25,049 nucleotides of DNA from a virus. A program made the position numbers and the translations under genes. Location: the IMG/VR virus record IMGVR_UViG_3300042924_001321, positions 1-25,049 of that record; one strand, written 5' to 3'. Shown here piece after piece: positions 24,732-25,049 of the stretch. Below the pieces are notes generated by a model, which saw only the letters and a list, made by a program, of their open reading frames with translations, made no database searches and was not told where the DNA came from. Each line of letters starts with the position of its first letter. The first letter of the stretch is position 1.

Positions 24732-25049
24732 TTTTTTTCTTGGCTTTCACCAATGCCCAACTCTAAAAGCAAGTCGGCCAAAACATCGTTAAATAACTTC
24801 ATCACATCCTTTCCCTCAATCCAAACTTTTAACTCATCCAAAGCAACTGGATTTGTTGATTTACGCAAACAAGCAACTTTGTGGCATTCGTGTAATAAAG
24901 CGTAAATGTAATCTAGTTTCGGGATTGCGTTGCCAGTAAATGCCTCTGCAATTCCTAATCCTGTAAAATCCTCAAAGTTTGCCAATGACCCAAGATTTGG
25001 GTAAAAGAAAATCTCCCCTTCTTTAAAAGGAGCTGAATGGTACTTAGCC
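24725..25049 (-). CDS. Tail assembly chaperone (gpG-like), start beyond the window
   Basis: The frame ends with TAA at 24727-24725 and is open to the right edge: upstream of a TTG at 24985 it still reads AKYHSAPFKEGEIFFYPNLG followed by SLANFEDFTGLG. No ATG lies in this part, so the gene very likely begins just outside the window and the TTG is internal. The rest is helical (LDYIYALLHECHKVACLRK, DVMKLFNDVLADLLLELG). It sits where phages encode the short tail-assembly chaperone, before the tape measure, and ends in an A9 slippery run. Identity rests on position and the frameshift more than on sequence similarity. Confidence 0.72.
   Translation of the reverse strand, partial: AKYHSAPFKEGEIFFYPNLGSLANFEDFTGLGIAEAFTGNAIPKLDYIYALLHECHKVACLRKSTNPVALDELKVWIEGKDVMKLFNDVLADLLLELGIGESQEKKT
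24731..24737 (-). other. -1 ribosomal frameshift site A_AAA_AAA
   Basis: The minus strand reads CAA GAA AAA AAA ACA TAA. The heptamer A|AAA|AAA in the zero frame fits X_XXY_YYZ. A slip of -1 avoids the TAA four bases on and enters the downstream frame, which has no stop before 24366. Nine A in a row allow either -1 slippage during translation or transcriptional slippage. Confidence 0.72.

Overview
The window is part of a tailed double-stranded DNA phage (or prophage) that infects a member of the Bacteroidota. The evidence for the host is AT-rich DNA, several TAnnTTTG-type -7 promoter boxes with an upstream TTG, almost no Shine-Dalgarno sequences, A/C-rich start contexts, and gene families typical of Bacteroidota siphophages. 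Nearly all genes lie on the minus strand and are packed with ATGA or TAATG overlaps. Both edges cut through genes. No integrase, tRNA, CRISPR array or insertion sequence was seen.

In the direction of transcription (right to left) the layout is as follows. (1) 25049-16183 is the tail module: a tail-assembly chaperone gene with a -1 frameshift site (A9), a tape-measure protein, a 1012-residue tail protein carrying a seven-repeat propeller-like insertion, a 995-residue fibre-like protein and two small genes. (2) 15872-13178 is the lysis module, set off by a strong terminator: a membrane protein, a small basic protein, a two-TM holin candidate, an M15 peptidase endolysin, a metallophosphoesterase, a small conserved gene and a spanin candidate. 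(3) 12089-12991 is the only plus-strand cassette: three small genes, one resembling the nucleotide-modification-associated DUF1599/Nmad1 family. (4) 11944-4175 is the early/replication region: an Erf-type annealing protein, Gp157, several small HTH proteins, a replication initiator with internal 11-bp iterons, a RecA-fold helicase, a cytosine-5 methyltransferase with a second gene nested in another frame, a small protein with an SSB-like tail, RusA and an XRE regulator. (5) 4145-1 is the packaging/head module: terminator, terS, terL, a small membrane protein, portal, a Mu F-like head protein, and the start of another head gene.

The most interesting signals are these. A 236-codon gene overlaps the methyltransferase gene out of frame and itself looks like a conserved methyltransferase-associated protein. 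A roughly 90-nt structured RNA sits between a Bacteroidota promoter and an intrinsic terminator just upstream of the replication initiator, and two of its loops are perfectly complementary over 7 nt. Six 11-bp direct repeats lie inside the initiator gene and mark a probable origin. A -1 frameshift cassette has a canonical A_AAA_AAA heptamer. Long poly-G tracts occur in a tail gene and a phosphoesterase gene. A 28-bp promoter-to-start module is nearly duplicated in front of two head genes. Family assignments come from motifs and memory of the families; no database search was run.
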